Source: Massilia pinisoli
Lineage (GTDB): Bacteria > Pseudomonadota > Gammaproteobacteria > Burkholderiales > Burkholderiaceae_D
Direction: 5' to 3'
Length of the DNA: 64,000 bases
Assembly (NCBI RefSeq): GCF_024753285.1
Contig: NZ_JANUGW010000009.1
Coordinates: 124,001-188,000 of the forward strand
Under the pieces are notes generated by a model that was not told the DNA's origin, ran no database searches, and worked only from the letters and a program-made list of their open reading frames with translations. Numbering within the stretch: position 1 is the stretch's first letter; each line of letters starts with the position of its first letter. The translations under genes and the position numbers were made by a program. This document shows, piece after piece, positions 62,075 through 64,000 of the stretch.

Positions 62075-63364
62075 TCATTTCGGCGGCAGGCCCGCCATCA
62101 GCGCATCCAGCGTCTGCTGGCCCCGCACCTGGGTCGTCCTGCGGTCGAAAATGCTGCCCGACTGGTCGTCCGGTGCGCCGACGTCCCAGAAGAATGGCAG
62201 CACGCCGTTAGCGACCGCCTTCTTCACGACGTAGGTATGGTAGTAGTTGCGCGACTGGAGGTGCAGCGCGAGCGCGTCGCCTGTCAGGTTCGTGCGCCGC
62301 TGGGCGGCGAATTCGCCCAGCACGACCGGGATACCCTTGTCGATGAAGGCTGACTTCAGACTGGCGAATTGTGCATCGACATAATCTTCCTCGCCCCAGG
62401 TCGAGTTGCGCTTCGTGTCCGTCGTGGAGTGATTCGGTGCGCCCCAGTAATACGCCTGGTTGCCCCAGGTTTCATCCTTCGTCATCAAGGCGAAGTTGAA
62501 CGGATCGTAGAAATGGATCTCGGCCATCAGCCGGCCCGTCACCTTGTCGGCCGGCAGCGTGGGCATCAGCTTCACCGACAGGTCGATGTTGGTCTGCGGG
62601 CCCTGCACGACCAGCACCCGGTAGGCGTTCCTGCCACCGGTCGCGCGCACGGCGTCGACGAACGTCTGGTGGTAGCTCATCAGGACCGCCATCCCCGTCG
62701 CATCCTTCGTGTCCGGCTCGTTGGCGCTGGCGAACATCACGTGCTCGTCGAACTCGCGCAAGGTCGTGGCAATTTGCTCCCAGTACGCCTTCTGCTTCGC
62801 GTTCACGGCGTCCTTCTTGTCGGCCGTGATGTTCTTTTCCAGCCAGCCGCCGTCCCAGTGAATGTTGACGAGAACATACATGTCGTTGTCGACGCAATAC
62901 TGGACGACCTGCTTCACGCGGGCGAGCCACGTGGCGCTGATCTGGCCCGTCTTCTGGTCCGCGTACTGGTCCCACGACACAGGCAGGCGGATCGCGTTGA
63001 ACCCGGCCTGCTTGACGGCCTGGATCAGCGCGTTCGACACCAGGGGATTGCCCCATGCCGTTTCGCCGCCGATCGCTTCCATCGTATTGCCGATGTTGAA
63101 GCCGATGCGGATCGATGACGCGATTTGTTGGGCGTTGTGTGACATGCCTGTCGTGTCGGCCGGTGCGGGGTTCGGGTTGTAGCTGGGGTACAGGGCGGCG
63201 GTCGTCGTGGGCGTCGGCGTGGGAGCCGGCGTCGGCGTCGGCGTCGGCGCTGGCGTCGTGGTGCCGGTGGGTGTTGCAGCGGACGGTGCGGAACCGCCGC
63301 CGCCAGCGCAGGCTGTCAGCAGCAGGGCAAGCATCGGGGCGCAAAGCAGGGATGAAACTCTCAC
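62075..63364 (-). CDS. GH5 endoglucanase-like lipoprotein
   Basis: 429 residues from GTG 63364, with AGGAGA upstream. Lipoprotein signal (LCAPMLALLLTACAGGGG), then a Thr/Pro linker (TPAPTPTPTPAPTPTPTTT), then the GH5 barrel: IGFNIGNTMEAIGGETAWG, AIRLPVSWDQYADQKTG, YVLVNIHWDGGWLEKNI, VMFASANEPDTKDATG with the acid/base Glu, EIHFYDPFNFALMTKDETWG, VVLGEFAAQRRTN with the nucleophile Glu. GH5 members of this kind cut cellulose, xyloglucan or mixed-linkage glucan. No binding module is present. It may act with the GH74 locus 45 kb away. Confidence 0.92.
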   Translation of the reverse strand: MRVSSLLCAPMLALLLTACAGGGGSAPSAATPTGTTTPAPTPTPTPAPTPTPTTTAALYPSYNPNPAPADTTGMSHNAQQIASSIRIGFNIGNTMEAIGGETAWGNPLVSNALIQAVKQAGFNAIRLPVSWDQYADQKTGQISATWLARVKQVVQYCVDNDMYVLVNIHWDGGWLEKNITADKKDAVNAKQKAYWEQIATTLREFDEHVMFASANEPDTKDATGMAVLMSYHQTFVDAVRATGGRNAYRVLVVQGPQTNIDLSVKLMPTLPADKVTGRLMAEIHFYDPFNFALMTKDETWGNQAYYWGAPNHSTTDTKRNSTWGEEDYVDAQFASLKSAFIDKGIPVVLGEFAAQRRTNLTGDALALHLQSRNYYHTYVVKKAVANGVLPFFWDVGAPDDQSGSIFDRRTTQVRGQQTLDALMAGLPPK

Positions 63365-63690
63365 GGGATCTCCTCGTTGTTGTTATGGGTAGGTGTGCAG
63401 GTTAGAAAGATTCGGTGCCTGGGAGATAGTGCGAATGATGAGGATTGCTGTTGGTGTGCGGATTGTTGAAGGATTGTTGGCGTCTGTGTTATTTGGGGCG
63501 GGTGCGGTAACGACGAGGGTTCGTGGGTTGATGGGGATGCGCATGGGGCTGGGTGGGTGGTGGCGGTTTCGCGGGTCGGGACGGGCGCGCAGCGGTGCTG
63601 TTTCTTGTTTGTATATTTTGACTTGCGGCGCGGCGCGGACACTAGATGGGTGATGCCATCATGCGGATCGGAATGGCGGCGCAAAGGTGG
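63365..63690. other. G/T-rich intergenic stretch
   Basis: About 325 bp with a strong excess of G over C on the plus strand and no convincing gene. A frame from about 63435 to 63653 lacks a ribosome site and shows no family features. It lies between GH5 and repeat copy B, and should hold the GH5 promoter at its left end. Confidence 0.4.
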
Positions 63691-64000
63691 TGCTGCTTCT
63701 GGTGCGTGTCGTTTTGGCTTTGCAGCGCGCGCCCTCGGCGCGCGGGGCTGTCCGCGGGGCGGACAGCAGTCGGAGATTCGAAGGCCGAGCTTCGCCGGCC
63801 TTCGAATTGGAACGGCGTCGCAAAGGCGATCCTGCTTCTGGTGCGTGCCTCTCCGCTTTGCAGCGCGCGCCCTCGGCGCGCGACGCCGTCCGCCTTGCGG
63901 ACGGCATATGGGCGATTCGAAGAGGGCCGGGCTTGCAAGCCCGGCCCTTCGAATCCCACCGCGCAGGGCGCGCAGGCGCCCTGCTCTCTCCGGCAAACAA
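63691..64000. repeat. Hairpin-rich repeat, copy B (reaches the window edge)
   Basis: Direct copy of 61576-61870 about 2.1 kb away. In the long hairpin one stem pair is changed from T-A to C-G on both arms (GGGCCGGGCTTGCAAGCCCGGCCC), so pairing is kept. GH5 and tRNA-Ser lie between the two copies. Confidence 0.85.

Noticed and set aside
63435..63653. A possible small gene in the G/T-rich stretch
   Set aside because: No ribosome site or conserved features; the skewed composition alone keeps the frame open.

Overview
The window is a GC-rich chromosomal segment from a betaproteobacterium, most likely of the Oxalobacteraceae (Massilia/Telluria type). This rests on protein style and gene content: a PEP-CTERM protein, a Caulobacter-type TonB receptor, long-form LeuA, selenoneine genes, RhlE, DUF1415/DUF1289 proteins, and many plant-polysaccharide hydrolases. 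No phage, plasmid, IS element or CRISPR array was seen. One tRNA gene, tRNA-Ser(CGA), lies near 62 kb.

Layout. 0-17 kb is a plant cell-wall polysaccharide locus, best read as xyloglucan/arabinoxylan-type. It holds GH2 (cut by the left edge), a PEP-CTERM protein, GH74, GH3, GH51, GH35, a TonB-dependent receptor, a membrane-anchored AraC regulator and a XylR-type regulator. A GH5 lipoprotein at 62-63.4 kb may add to the same job. 17-22 kb holds housekeeping genes (DUF1993, DUF1289, DUF1415, an MltD-like transglycosylase, RhlE). 22-25.4 kb is a selenoneine cluster (senA divergent from senB-senC). 26-28 kb is leuA, preceded by two short ORFs rich in branched-chain codons. 28-31.4 kb is an egtD-egtB-yihY operon for ergothioneine. 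EgtD makes hercynine, the precursor used by both EgtB and SenA, so the sulfur and selenium branches sit within about 9 kb.

31.5-45.2 kb is rich in signalling genes: a periplasmic solute-binding protein, a hybrid histidine kinase and an HD-GYP response regulator in one operon, then a Ppx/GppA phosphatase, a diguanylate-cyclase-like protein with a degenerate GGDEF motif (VGVEF), and a CHASE-PAS-GGDEF-EAL protein. 45-47 kb carries several small, mostly uncharacterised proteins. 47-52 kb carries an alpha/beta hydrolase, a ferredoxin, cell-wall enzymes (L,D-transpeptidase, M23 peptidase) and an M4 protease. 52-58 kb carries a zinc alcohol dehydrogenase with a His-rich partner, and a tightly overlapping operon of HAD hydrolase, APH-type kinase, class III PLP enzyme and Lrp regulator. 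That operon suggests catabolism of an amino alcohol or hydroxy-amino acid through phosphorylation and PLP chemistry. 58-64 kb has a zinc metallopeptidase, a frameshifted methyltransferase, a SLAC1/TehA-type transporter, and tRNA-Ser plus GH5 flanked by two copies of a roughly 300-bp hairpin-rich repeat.

The most interesting items are the linked selenoneine and ergothioneine genes, the tandem leuA leader ORFs, the kinase/PLP-enzyme operon, the membrane AraC regulator, and the covarying hairpin repeat. All assignments come from reading the sequence; no database search was run.
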